Part shown: piece after piece, positions 12,821 through 23,289 of the stretch | Position numbering within the stretch: position 1 is the first letter of the stretch | Layout: each line of letters opens with the position of its first letter | NCBI GenBank assembly: GCA_012932865.1 | Contig: SAXG01000027.1 | Coordinates: 434,001 to 498,000 of the forward strand | DNA length: 64,000 bases | Direction: 5' to 3' | Source: Amylostereum areolatum | Taxonomy: Eukaryota > Basidiomycota > Agaricomycetes > Russulales > Stereaceae | Translations under genes and position numbers: made by a program | Notes under the pieces: generated by a model | Database searches by the model: none | What the model saw: the letters and a program-made list of their open reading frames with translations, nothing else | Told to the model about the DNA's origin: nothing

Positions 12821-14461
12821 TCAGTCCCAAATAACCGGCTCCACTACGTGACGTTGCAGTTCAGCGAGCTCGGCGGTAGTGATTTCCCCACATCCACGGA
12901 CGCAAAGGAAAGGCAGCCTCCCGATGGTGCATTCCCTGTGTATGAGACCGTTTAACAGCACTAATGCTGTATTCCTGGGCACAAGGCTTATGCGAGGCCG
13001 GTCGAGGCAGAATCTCTGCATCCTTGGAAACAGCACCCGTGCCAGAGAAAGGTTTCCTCCGGACGCACCCACAGGCTCGTCGCGCTCGTCCGCTGCTTCG
13101 TCGTAGGGCTGCGTGACCCTTCCTGCGAAGGCGTCGAAAAAAGCCATGCGTGGCGTTGCCACCACGAGAGCTTCAACGTCCATAAGATGGGCGGATAGCT
13201 CGTACCATCCCTCTGCGTTTTCTGGCTGGAAATTATCAATCACCAACTCGATTGTATTGGCGATATTGACCGGGAACGCCTGGAGGATGGGGACAACAAA
13301 AGGTGCCCTTTCCGTGGGGAAATGGAAGCGAAGTGCTATGGATTCGAGCTGCGTTCTATAAAGTACGCATGCAGGCGTCAAATGGGGGATGAAGAGATGG
13401 TGCTGAGGTTGTGTAGATGCTGCGACCGTCAGGCCATCGTAGGCTTCCTGTCGCACCCTCAGGGCGCGAATGGGCGGTTGTAGTCGTGGTCGCTCGGGAT
13501 CTGTCGAGGGACATCGTAGCAGGAAGTGGTTGGACAGTGAATTGAGCTGTTCCGCACGGGTGAGGCCGAAGTCGATCTCTGTGTAGATGTCGATGGGGAT
13601 GACGATGTGGCGGAGCTGATATGCTACGCATGAAAATGGGCCCCTCAATTCGATGCGGAGGAGATCTAGCAAATTGACCACCCGTCGTGGGTAAGTTGAG
13701 TCCGTTCGGGATTTGGGCTTCGCGAAGGTCAGAGCTAGATGACGCAACGCAGGCATTCTTGCCAAAGCGTCGAACATCAGTTGGAAGTCATCCCCCAACT
13801 GGGCACGAACGTCATGCAATTCAATGTGTGTCATTTGGCCCTGTAAAAGCGGGCTGTCCCACGGTATGTGTATTCCTTTCAGCACCAGCCGTGTGAGTCT
13901 GGGGGCGTGTCCTCCTAGGAATGCGTTAGAGAGTGTGATGGACCCTTCGTGGGTAAGCACACAGGAGTTGAGCATGGGAGCCTTGACTCCCGTCGTCCCC
14001 TGGAGAAACAGGCTCCAGACGTCTTTGCCGTACAACCCGATGGACAACTCTGCGATGTGAGGAATATGCTTCACGATAGAGTGCACCTGGCTTATGAACC
14101 GTTGCGTTTCCGCGTCCACGGATTTTCCGTTCCAGGTCCAATGATCCCAGAACTCGATATGCAGCGGGGCATTCTTGGACCGCGTGAACAAGATATCTGT
14201 AAACTCAGGATGGGAAAAGAGGATTGTGGACCAAAATCGAGGACAGTCCAGAGTAATGATGCGCCAATAACGACACACGGCCGGCAGGGACCACCACGTT
14301 TTTGCGCATGCCTTGAGGTCTCGGATGAGACCCGTCTGAGGATATCTGGTATTGAATGGCCTGATGTACAGAAAGATTTCGCAGAGGAGGCCATCGGGCA
14401 AGCGCGAGATTGGGCAAATCGTGTCCGAGTCCATGCCCAGTGTGTCGATGTCTGGCAACAC
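12821..14461 (-). CDS. F-box protein, single long exon
   Basis: A 546-residue open frame. An F-box lies at about residues 17-75, with PISRLPDGLLCEIFLYIR, then WWSLPAVCRYWRII and CPRFWSTILFS. The rest has leucine-rich segments with the RLVLKGIHIP and LRHLALTF style of degenerate repeats found in the expanded mushroom F-box family. By analogy it would bind Skp1 through the F-box and choose substrates for an SCF ubiquitin ligase; the target cannot be deduced. Upstream in-frame sequence to about 14540 could add a short 5' exon. A MITE sits 170 bp upstream of the start. Confidence 0.82.
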   Translation of the reverse strand: MLPDIDTLGMDSDTICPISRLPDGLLCEIFLYIRPFNTRYPQTGLIRDLKACAKTWWSLPAVCRYWRIITLDCPRFWSTILFSHPEFTDILFTRSKNAPLHIEFWDHWTWNGKSVDAETQRFISQVHSIVKHIPHIAELSIGLYGKDVWSLFLQGTTGVKAPMLNSCVLTHEGSITLSNAFLGGHAPRLTRLVLKGIHIPWDSPLLQGQMTHIELHDVRAQLGDDFQLMFDALARMPALRHLALTFAKPKSRTDSTYPRRVVNLLDLLRIELRGPFSCVAYQLRHIVIPIDIYTEIDFGLTRAEQLNSLSNHFLLRCPSTDPERPRLQPPIRALRVRQEAYDGLTVAASTQPQHHLFIPHLTPACVLYRTQLESIALRFHFPTERAPFVVPILQAFPVNIANTIELVIDNFQPENAEGWYELSAHLMDVEALVVATPRMAFFDAFAGRVTQPYDEAADERDEPVGASGGNLSLARVLFPRMQRFCLDRPRISLVPRNTALVLLNGLIHRECTIGRLPFLCVRGCGEITTAELAELQRHVVEPVIWD

Positions 14462-14622
14462 CGCGCCTTCTCTGTACTGATTGAAAGCGTACTGTCACGA
14501 TCAGTCCTGCTTGATGGCACGTTTGAGGTGAACGACATACCAGACCTCTGGCACGCTACGCTCTCATATATCGGGGCGATGCGGATGAATGTAGCTTCAG
14601 GAGGTCAAACAACAGAACGCGC

Positions 14623-14630
14623 GTAGCAGT
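14623..14630 (+). repeat. Left target-site duplication of MITE
   Basis: GTAGCAGT, repeated exactly at 15132-15139 on the other side of the element. An 8-bp duplication is characteristic of hAT and P superfamily insertions. Confidence 0.85.
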
Positions 14631-15131
14631 AGGACCCCCGAAACTCCCGCCAGAGGTTAGTTCTGGTTCGTTCCACCAGAGGGGGTCGACCCCGGGCACG
14701 AACTTGGCCCCGGAGGGCCGTCTGACCCCGGGTCGCGTCGTCATACATCAAGGGAAAAGGGCCCTTCGCCCCGGGAAAAGGAATCCACATTGCATCAAAA
14801 ATCGCCCAAAAGGGTAGAAAATGTCAAATTTTGCCCACACTACGACAATATGACCTCGTTCTGCGCCATTTGGGCCCTCGCCAGGCCCAAGTCAACCTTT
14901 AGTCGAGACAAGTCAAATTTGGTCCGCACCTCGGTCAATACCCCCGCCCTACTCCGCCCCGGGTCGGTATCGGACCTCAGCTCCCTCGCGGGTTTGACCC
15001 CGGGAAAGGTATCCCACATCTGACCCAAATTTGAGGCTCGACCCCGGGTTTTTCCACCTAGATCGGCGCTGCCGCGCCCGTTTCGCCCCGGGTCGGTCCC
15101 ACTAACCTCTGGCGGGAGTTTCGGGGGTCCT
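14631..15131. mobile_element. 501-bp MITE with perfect 31-bp terminal inverted repeats
   Basis: The terminal repeats at 14631-14661 and 15101-15131 are perfect inverted copies, beginning AGGACCCCCGAAACTCCCGC. They are flanked by the 8-bp direct repeat GTAGCAGT. No open frame is conserved inside. The interior is rich in GACCCCGGG-like words that recur in both orientations, suggesting a foldable, internally repetitive element. Element size, lack of coding capacity and 8-bp duplication fit a non-autonomous hAT- or P-type MITE. The undamaged ends suggest recent insertion. Confidence 0.9.
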
Positions 15132-15139
15132 GTAGCAGT
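15132..15139 (+). repeat. Right target-site duplication of MITE
   Basis: GTAGCAGT, identical to 14623-14630. Confidence 0.85.
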
Positions 15140-15189
15140 CGCGTAGCCAAGTTGCAGGGTTCACCAGAACTGCCTGGCGTCTCATGAGA

Positions 15190-15231
15190 TCATGACAAGA
15201 GGGAGGCAAGATCCGAGATCGGGACACCCAC
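15190..15231 (+). repeat. Left inverted terminal block of transposon
   Basis: It contains TCATGA (15190-15195), CAAGAGGGAGGCA (15196-15208) and GGACACCCAC (15222-15231). The 13-bp middle word is matched perfectly in inverted orientation at 23270-23282. Confidence 0.75.
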
Positions 15232-15243
15232 TTGTCTTCCATC

Positions 15244-15268
15244 TACTAGGGTACGAGTGTCCGGGGTC
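15244..15268 (+). repeat. Left copy of a subterminal direct repeat
   Basis: 25 bp starting TACTAGG and containing GAGTGTCCGG (15255-15264). It matches 23 of 25 bases in the same orientation at 23206-23230. A candidate transposase-binding site by analogy with subterminal repeats of hAT and P elements. Confidence 0.65.
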
Positions 15269-15316
15269 CCCACTCACGTCTTTTACCGCGTAAACCCGTT
15301 GGTTTTGCTGTAGTAC

Positions 15317-15323
15317 TATAAAT
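15317..15323 (+). promoter_or_regulatory. Possible TATA box of transposase gene
   Basis: TATAAAT, about 460 bp upstream of the chosen ATG. It is the only clear TATA-like word between the left terminus and the gene, so a long 5' leader or 5' intron would be needed. Confidence 0.35.
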
Positions 15324-15781
15324 ATGTATGTAAACCTGGATAAAAAAGCGCAGAGGATATCTTGAGTAATTTACTGGGACTTTGCGACGCTCGTCGCATG
15401 TTTTGCGGATCGAGGATGCATATATCGAGGCGGAAGTCTCGTTTGGACCAAGGCATTGTGCACGTGATCGCTCAGAACGCGCTCGCGGCTTTGTTGATCG
15501 CTTGCTTCTCACCACGGCCTCGCAATCGTTCATCGACTCCCAACTCCCGCTAGCTTGCGTTTCGACAGCGCGTGTCCCAAGAACCGACGATACGGGACGG
15601 CTTGGAGGAGAATGGTCCTAGAGAATTGATGGTATTGGTGACTAGGTATGTGGCACTACATTTTCTCGTGCACTACTATTCAGACTCGCGAGGATGTAGG
15701 ATGTATTTATTTTTGCCGCCGTTCCTATACTTTATTGCCTTCGTAATGTGGCCATTCCTATCTCCCGGTCACCCAGAAAAT

Positions 15782-18700
15782 ATGTCCAGTGATGATGAAC
15801 AACACCATGGCCCTTCTCGAGCGTCCTCGGTCCAGCCCCTCATCCCTGATGTCTTCGCTCTCCAACCGTCCTCGTCCCCTGGGTCAATATTCTCGATATC
15901 CACAAGCATTCACTCACCCCGCTCATCCGCATTTATCCATCATTCCGCCACATCCTCAACATTCGGGTCACCCTTCTCGCCTCCATTTCTCGCACCCGAC
16001 TCTATTCACACCACCCGCAACGACAACTCAAATTGGACCTTCGACACGGCACTCTCAAACAATGTTCCTTCGACCCCTGCACCTTTCGGTGCCTATGATT
16101 CCGACGTCTTTGGACTTGTCGGTTGTACAACCCCCTCACCGTCCGGATCAGCGCCTTCCGTGTCCGTCCTTTCTCAGGGTGCGGGTGCGATTAACCCGGC
16201 CAACGTTCTGTGGGATAAAAACGGGCGAAATGGGGCCTGGAGGATCAAGTGCAATCTTTGTGGTGAATGGGTTGGCACGAGCGCGACATCCGCGACACGA
16301 CCAACCAACATACGCTCGCTGGTGACGCATCAAAATGGTAAACGCTGCCGACCGGATTCTCGTCGAGTCACGGAGCAGCGTGCAGTTTTGCAAGAGACGC
16401 GGGCAGCTCGCGCGGCTGCTTTCCCAAGGCCGGCGACGCCTGACACAGTGCCTCCGCGACCGGCCACGGCGCCGCCAGACTCACCATCCAAGTGCCATGT
16501 TCCACCCGACTCACGTTTCAGGATTCGTACGCCGTCCAAGTACAGAGCACATGAGTACGCATACGCGTAAGTGTTTCACGCATATGGATGGTGTATCGAG
16601 ACCGACAATATCATGCAGAGAGACATCTGCAGGTTCCGATGTCGAGACAAGTGACGACTCCGACGCACTCCCCCCCTCGCCTTCCCCAAGCTCTCGTCCA
16701 CTCGCTCCGGTTACGCACTCCCCGTCGGCCCCCTCTATGTTTTCAGAAGTCCATAGGATGGCGAGCCTGCCTCGGATTCCTGCGCACGAATTAACTCCAA
16801 GGTCCTCGCTGGCAAGCTCAACGCCTGGCAGACTTCCGCTGGCTACAAGTCCACCTACCCATGGATGCCCAGGGGTTCTCCTTACATGGCCGCACGCAAA
16901 CTTTTGGGAAACATACCCATTTCAACGACACGGTGACCCCTTCATCAAACTTGGTTACAAAATCTGCGCACTTTCCGAAGACGACGGACTCACAACAACG
17001 TGTCGTGTACGCGCAAACGGCTGCTCTGGATCGGAAGATGCGGTGACATGTGGGGCTTGCAACGAAGTGACAGAGATGGTGGATCATCTAGCAGACATGG
17101 CGACCTGCGCAGAGTCTCGGACGCGGCACAAATACCTCAATCACAAGCAACTTCGTGAACTACTCAGCCAGCGGGACGCCGTGGTGAATACCTGGAAGCT
17201 CAAGGTAGGGGATTGTCCCTCGTTTGGTATCGCACCAGCTGACATCATCTCAGTCCTTAAATCTTGGCCGCCGTGTGGCCCGCCTCGTGTCCAAACTCGA
17301 TGATGCGCGCCGCTTCGTAATGGCGGTTGCTTCGGGGGATGTTCCACGCTTGCAGCAGCTGGTTCGTCAAGGCTTGAAGGAACACGCGGCCCTGCCTGCG
17401 ATCATTGGGCGCATTGAGGCGGCTGTGGAGGGCGTATACACAGCGCGAGGATACACGGATCAGGACCTCGGCATCGCGTTGATGGTTCTGCGTCTGGGTG
17501 GACGTAAACTCCTCTACGCCATGAACCGATACATCGCCTTGCCCTCCATTCGATCCCTCCGTCGCGCACACTCTTTCATCAAGCTGATGCCTAGTCTGGG
17601 TTTTCCGTCAACAGACGAGATCAAGTACAATATGGAATCAATCTTTTCACCTCGCACGTCTGGCCTCGAACCCACACGGCCATACCACGCCGGAATGTCT
17701 GTCCTTTGGGACGAGATCAATGAGGAGAATGCGGCCTGCTATCTAGAGCACCTTGATGCGGTCGGTGGCTTATGTCGCGAGCACTCCCACAATGTCAATC
17801 TACGCCTCAACACCTTCGAGAATGCTGTTACGATTGCTGAGGCTCTTGCGGATGGCACGGTTCACTATGGCAAGGAGGCATCTGTGGTCGCGATGGCCTC
17901 GTTTGGCAAGACACTTCGGGGCGCATTTCCGGTAGTCATATCACCGACGTGCAAGCGCGAGAAGTCGGCAGATTCATGGAGGCTACTTGAGAATGTATTC
18001 TCTGCATGGAAAGCCGTCGGCGAACACTGGTTTGGTCCAATCTGGTCATTTGCTTCAGATGGCGACGCAGGTCGACGAGCCATGGTTTACGATAATTTCC
18101 TCAAGTACCCCATTCACGCTGGCCACCACCTCTTCCAGTACATCGGACGGCTGCCTGGGCTTAACCTGATGGTCGGCGATGGCGATATTACAGCTACGTT
18201 CGATTGGAAACACGAGATCAAGAGTATGTATCAAGTGTCCTATGCATTGTCGAACATCACTCACTGCATTGTGTAGGAATCGCACGACTGCTTCGTTCCG
18301 TGGAAGGAATCCTTGTTGGACGGGTGGTCCTCAACTACAGTGTCTTCAAAACCCATCTACTTCGTACTGGCCGCTCGGAAAGCGAGGTCGTCGGCCTTCT
18401 CAACCCTGCCGACTCCCAGGATGTCCCGCGCGCCATCGACCTCATCAATGCCATTCACTCCGTCGCCTCCGCTCCCCTCACTGGTTGTACCCCGACCGAA
18501 CGTCTTGAAGCAGCCCATATCGCAGTGGTCGGGAAAATGATGGCGTCGTTTATGCATGCATTCATCATGCCGCATTTCAGTCTGACGGACCAGGTCATCG
18601 CGCTAAGCACCTACGCGCATATGGCATTCGCACTCTTCCGCGATAATCGAATCAACTTCATGCCATATCAACTGTATGGAGACACACAGACGACGGTGAA

Positions 18701-20871
18701 GGATGTCATCATCTCGATTGCGAAGCAACTGTCGTTGGACGGTACACAGCCATTTTATCTGTTCTGGACAGGAGACGATCGCCTTGAGGTTTTATTCGGA
18801 GTGCTTCGCATGATGGGCGGCCACAACCCAAACTTCACTTTCACGCAGTTGACGGATCGTATTGCAGCAGCGATGGAGCTCGATGGGGTATTCTCGAGAC
18901 ATCCACACCTTGCCCAAGGTCACAGACGCCTCAAGGTCACACGCACCGAGAAGGCTGACCACTTAAACCCCGAATCTTGGTTAGGCAATGTCATCGCAAA
19001 CAGTGTGGACCTTCCTTCAGCCTGGCGCAAGGGCCGTGATGCAGCGGTTGACGCACTCGCCCCAATTGATTTGCATCCCGACTTTGAAGCTCTTTTCGAC
19101 TCGGCACGCGTATGTGACATGCTGAAACCATTCGGCGATGGCAAATATCCTGGCACGTCCACCAGTGCTCCCGACCCGACAGAAGAAGTCTCACTGCCAC
19201 GTTGGAACCCGCCGACGAACGAGAATGCGCTTGACCAGTGTGTCATACTGGATGCTAGTTCTCCCCAGCCCCTTGCACCGCAAACACCGGCCACATTCCT
19301 TTCACCCACCAATCCGTTGTCTCCTGAGGCTACGGTGGATGTTGTGCATGATGTTGATGCAACACTGGAAGATGCACTCGATCCGCTTGAGGAGCACCAA
19401 CTCCCGTCATCCTTGCAACCTGCCGAGCGAACACCATGGCTTGTCGGTGACGAAACTCAAGGTGGTCGCATGCATAAGACCACTGTTTGTCGGCGCATCA
19501 TCACCCCCGATTTCATTCGCAAACCTCACGAACGGTTGTGGCGTGTTCGGGACTACTCATATGATCTCAAACCCCGTATTTCGCATTCAGGGGATGTCGT
19601 GGATGCTGATGCATTCTTGGTGCATGATCTTTTCACCACCCTCGTTCGGTGTAGTTCCACTGTGTCGTTGGCAGTCCTCAAATGCATCGCAATTGAGGAG
19701 AAAGGTATCCGCGTCGACCGTGTCAAAATACAAGCCTTGCCCCTCGAGACGGCCGCAATATTCCTCACTGGCCAAGTTCTTCATCTCGCCGCTGTCCCAC
19801 CCAGTGTCGAAATGGATATAGATCCTAGTGATCAATCTTTCAATGCCACCATACCTCTGAATGAGGCCAATGACCCGCACTGGTTTTGGGATGGTCATTT
19901 CGTCAAGTTTGCAGTCGAGGGCCCGCATATCAACTTGACTGGCAAAAGTGCTAGGAAGACATTGGCGCTTCGTATCTCTAGTCAACTATGTGAATCTATC
20001 AACCCGCCTCTTGTTCCCCAACCCAATCCATCCCCGAGTAATCAACTCCCTGATATGACATGGCAATTTCGTGGGGATGATATGGCTCTGCTTATCGAGC
20101 ACCTCTGGGAACTTGTGTCGTCGAAGAAGTTGTTCAAGCTCCTTCCAAACTTCCGCGAAAATGATGAATTCCCTTATCGGTCTCTGCTAGCAGGTACACG
20201 CAAAGGTACGAGTGTCTTGTATCCAACCATCTCATCTGCATGTGCTCATTAAGAATCTAGTCAACCTTGAATCTATCCCGGGATCTCGTCACTTTGAGAC
20301 GTTGACTGCTGTCCAGCCAACATCTTTTTCGTGCTATCAGTGCGGCAAGGTCATGGACCCTAAGCGTGCTCGACCTCATGTTGGGGAACACATCCTACGA
20401 ATGCTACGGGGGGAAGTAGATCAGGTTATCCACCCGGTCAGCCAGCTCGTTTCCGGCCCTTGCTGTTGGCTTGCTAACATCGACTTCTACTAGATCTCTG
20501 GCCTTGACCCGTGTGGCTTTTGCGGGCGTACCGACGACCCTCGGTGCCGTCAAGTCTTTCTTACAAAATCATCTCAAGTAATCTCCGAGTGCCCCCATTC
20601 CGTTAAATTTCAGTATCGACAGGCCCAGGTTTCGACAGACTCCTCCCCATCCACGAACATTCCAATCTTATGTGATCTCCCGGGTTGCACACGCGTGGTC
20701 AACGGGAACTCATCTGCAATATGGAAATATAACATGCCACAGCACATTCATGTCCATCATCCCGGCTTCTCTACGGGAGGTTTACTTGACGGTGCCATCA
20801 GCGAAAAAGTGTTCCTCAGTTTTTTCCGCGTGTCGTTTACAAGGCTTAGTCGATTATGTAATCCATTGTAA
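15782..20871 (+). CDS. Transposase resembling the P-element/THAP9 class (multi-exon)
   Basis: The start MSSDDEQ follows an open stretch; a Ser/Pro-rich N-terminus leads to a zinc-finger-like CNLCGEW...H...C module (about 16250-16350), perhaps BED-like DNA binding. A Cys-rich segment follows (about 17000-17080). The core resembles the RNase H-fold P-element transposases. It has SVLWDEINEE with aspartate at 17710, FASDGDAGRRAM with aspartate at 18058, and DWKHEIKRIARLLRS (18202 on), like the DPPHLLK region. GDDRLEVLFGVLRMMGG follows, with D at 18777 and E at 18786, like the NQDxLENxFSxxRxxGG motif. Spacing is 116 and 222 residues, close to the P-element layout. A C-terminal zinc-finger region has CGFCGR, CRQVF, CPHS, CDLPGC and H-x-H-x2-H. 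Introns are at about 17206-17266, 18224-18276, 20206-20258 and 20434-20494. The family call is by motif only. A 3' extension beyond 20871 through a GTAAGG donor is possible. Confidence 0.78.
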
Positions 20872-22111
20872 GGGTATCCACCGACGCATACCAGCCTTCC
20901 ACTATCTTGGATTCGCCTCGCCAAGGCTTGCTCCAGATCCAAAACAGGTCCGTCCCGCTGAAGGGTTTCATATAACCCCGAGAGGCTTGCGAGCATTTTG
21001 GCAGGGATTGCAAGTTCACGAAAGGACGACGACACCGACGCTTTGATCGCTCGGACGGCGGACCGAGGAATTCCGAGCGTTCAAGAGCTTAAAACAAGCT
21101 CAAGCTCACTCTCTGAGCCTCTCTCCGAGCTCTACCGTCGAAACGCGATCCCGCATGGCTGCGCTTCAGGACCCCGGACTACCCCTGCAGCGTGGTGCTT
21201 AAAAGTCGCCCTCGCCCTCAGCCAGCCTCTCCAACAACCGGAGACGCGACTTCGAGAAGTTCAAGGTGCGTGTACTTTTCTTTCGAGTTTGACCGCGAAC
21301 TGACATCCATGGTATCTCAGAGGCCCTAAGTATTATCAGACATTGGGCGAGCGCACGGTACGTCCCCTTTGCTCCTTGATACCTTTACATCGTAGCTGAC
21401 ATTCTCCGTCTACAGTACTTCGGAGTGTAGACTTGATTATAATACACTGTACTGTCCTTATAGTTATGTCTTTAACTTAGCTGTTTGAAATTAGACAAGA
21501 TCATTTATCATTCAAAAACAAATCGATTAAATAATATTAAAATATCGCAAGTAATCGAGAGGGTTATATTCCCATAAAGGGAAAGAAAGCCGGAGAATCA
21601 ACCTAAAGTTTAGGTTTAGCTCACCGTTTCGTGGCACTTCTGTGTCATTGTCAAAGCTTGCGGCGGCATTGCAAAACTGAAACTTGGTCCTCTAAAACTG
21701 GGTGAAAAGTTCACCGTACGGTGAGTATTATGGCCTTTGTAAAGCCTTGTAAATGTATTGAAGCCAAACGTTTTTTCGCTGATGGCCCCACTACCTGACA
21801 CCATGGTCTTGAACATGTTCATCTCCATCGATGAAGAGCGTCGTATCAAGATCCCAGAAGCCAAAATTCCACCCAAACACCCCCCTGCGATGACGGTCAA
21901 GTTGCCGTCGAAGGGTGTCAAACGTGCTCGCGGCGGGGCTGCTCTTCCTTCATAATGTTCTCGCAATCCTTATAATAGCTCACCTTTTCCGTTATAGTAC
22001 TGGCCGTCTACTCTTCGCTATATCACTTTACAAACCCCGTATTCAATTCTAACCCACATACGAACATATAGTATTCTATGTCATGGGTCCGACTTGTGTC
22101 TTCAAACATTA
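20872..22111. other. Transposon spacer, AT-rich, with a 14-bp palindrome
   Basis: It separates the two convergent genes. 21420-21600 is strikingly AT-rich compared with the rest of the window. A perfect palindrome TCACCGTACGGTGA lies at 21711-21724. There may be extra 3' exons of the transposase (an open frame runs 20998-21303), but no homology supports them. Confidence 0.5.
21758..21955 (+). CDS. Small basic-tailed hypothetical ORF in transposon
   Basis: 65 codons, with DEERRIKIPEAKIPPK and a terminal KGVKRARGGAALPS that resembles a nuclear localisation tail. It could be the last exon of the transposase gene or chance. The reverse strand is also open here (21616-21966). Confidence 0.25.
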   Translation: MKPNVFSLMAPLPDTMVLNMFISIDEERRIKIPEAKIPPKHPPAMTVKLPSKGVKRARGGAALPS

Positions 22112-23038
22112 TCATTCCTCTTCATCTGCCCGCTGTTCCACCTCCTCATCCAAACCATCCACATGTTCCTCCTTGTCATCATCTTCCCCCTCATTATCAA
22201 GACGGCTGACCTTCACATCTGGACGAGAGTCTGCAGAGCTCGAACTGTCGACTTCATCATGGTCGCGCTTCGTAGTCTCTTGTCTGTTCCAAGGCCGATC
22301 TGGAGGCCAGATGCCCGGCGAAGACGGGGTCGAATCAGGATCGCTAAATGGCTCGTCAAACACGAAGAAAGAAACACTATGAAATACGTACTATCCATAT
22401 CCTTCCGGCGTGTCAGGCGCAGACCCTGGGTCATAACGTGCAAACTCTCTCTCCTACTTATTGTACGCCTGCTGACGAGGATCCCAAGAAGGTAACTCGT
22501 TCTCGCGAATCCAAACTTGCGGGGCAGTGAAGCGCGAGCGAAACTTCTCCTTTGGCAGGTGATGATGAGATGCGCACTCGGGAACTACTTGGACGGCAAC
22601 ATTGACTACCTACATGGTAGCAGAGAAGTATGAGTGAACGTCACATTGTGAAGGATCGTGAAAAACATACAAAGGGCTCACAGTGGGGCCAGTCCATATC
22701 ATCGTGCTGGATGGGAACACGGATGGAGGGGATCTTGATATCATAGTAGTGTACCGTTCGGTGAGCAAGCGCGGGCTCGTCACCGAGGGCTTGAGCTTCA
22801 TGCCTCCTCCTGAGGAGACTCAGCCTGTCCATTGCATCTTCGGCATCCTCTATCTGTGATGCCCAGGTAGACAAGTGTCAGTGTTTGCTACGTTGCAGCA
22901 AATATAACACATAAGTACCGCTTGCTCCAGAGTCAAGTCGTCCGGGAGGAAAGCATTCACCGCTTTGGATAATGTTTTTACTGGACCATGGACATTTGCG
23001 AAGCTGTTGTAGAGTGTTGATTCCTTGATGTCGGGCAT
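22112..23038 (-). pseudogene. Second transposon gene, interrupted by a TAG codon
   Basis: The start MPDIKESTLYNSF lies at 23038, facing inward from the right terminus. Exon 1 ends LPDDLTLEQA (about 22920). After a roughly 60-nt intron come AEDAMDRLSLLRRRHEAQAL and VHYYDIKIPSIRVPI (22860-22690), then VVPECASHHHLPKEKFRSRF and WIRENELPSWDPRQQAYNK (about 22590-22457). An in-frame TAG follows at 22456-22454, then EREFARYDPGSAPDTPEGYG in the same frame. A 48-nt phase-2 intron leads to an acidic Asp/Glu-rich tail ending at 22112. I found no intron with GT-AG ends that removes the TAG and keeps the frame, so this copy looks broken. The predicted protein has a charged heptad-like middle and an acidic C-terminus; I do not recognise the family. 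It is probably an accessory protein of the transposon. Confidence 0.6.
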
Positions 23039-23205
23039 TGGGAGCAAAAGCGACGAGAACCGCTATCAAAGAGGTGTTGAAGGCAGTTGAAAAGGTGGAT
23101 GAACGAAAATTGAGTATTGGCGCGTCGGTCACGCCATCTTGCACTGTCGCATTGGAAATATCTTGCTCGGAGACCGATCCGACGTGACTCAATTAGGCAT
23201 GTCAT

Positions 23206-23230
23206 TACTAGGCTACGAGTGTTCGGGGTC
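23206..23230 (+). repeat. Right copy of a subterminal direct repeat
   Basis: TACTAGG followed by CTACGAGTGTTCGGGGTC, 23 of 25 bases identical to 15244-15268. Another GAGTGTCCGG lies 30 bp further on at 23248-23257. Confidence 0.65.
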
Positions 23231-23245
23231 TCTTGACTTTCAGAG

Positions 23246-23289
23246 GTGAGTGTCCGGAATCTTTTTTCTGCCTCCCTCTTGGATCATGA
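23246..23289 (-). repeat. Right inverted terminal block of transposon
   Basis: Reverse complement of the left block: GTGAGTGTCC (23246-23255), TGCCTCCCTCTTG (23270-23282) and TCATGA (23284-23289). Confidence 0.75.

Larger units (their letters stand above)
15190..23289. mobile_element. 8.1-kb two-gene DNA transposon with a P-element-like transposase
   Basis: The boundaries are set by an imperfect inverted repeat. The left 15190-15231 has TCATGA, CAAGAGGGAGGCA and GGACACCCAC in order, and the right 23246-23289 has the same three words reverse-complemented with almost the same spacing. Inside lie a forward transposase gene (15782-20871) and a convergent reverse gene (22112-23038), separated by an AT-rich spacer. 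Subterminal GAGTGTCCGG words occur near both ends. No target duplication could be fixed, so the exact ends may be off by tens of bases. The left end lies 50 bp from the MITE and the right end about 180 bp from the ALKBH1 stop. Confidence 0.72.

Noticed and set aside
13949..14626. 225-codon forward open frame
   Set aside because: Antisense to the F-box domain.
14631..15131. MITE as a deletion derivative of the adjacent 8.1-kb transposon
   Set aside because: Their terminal sequences do not match, so mobilisation by the same transposase is not supported.
19138..19821. 227-codon forward open frame
   Set aside because: Shifted frame inside the transposase exon.
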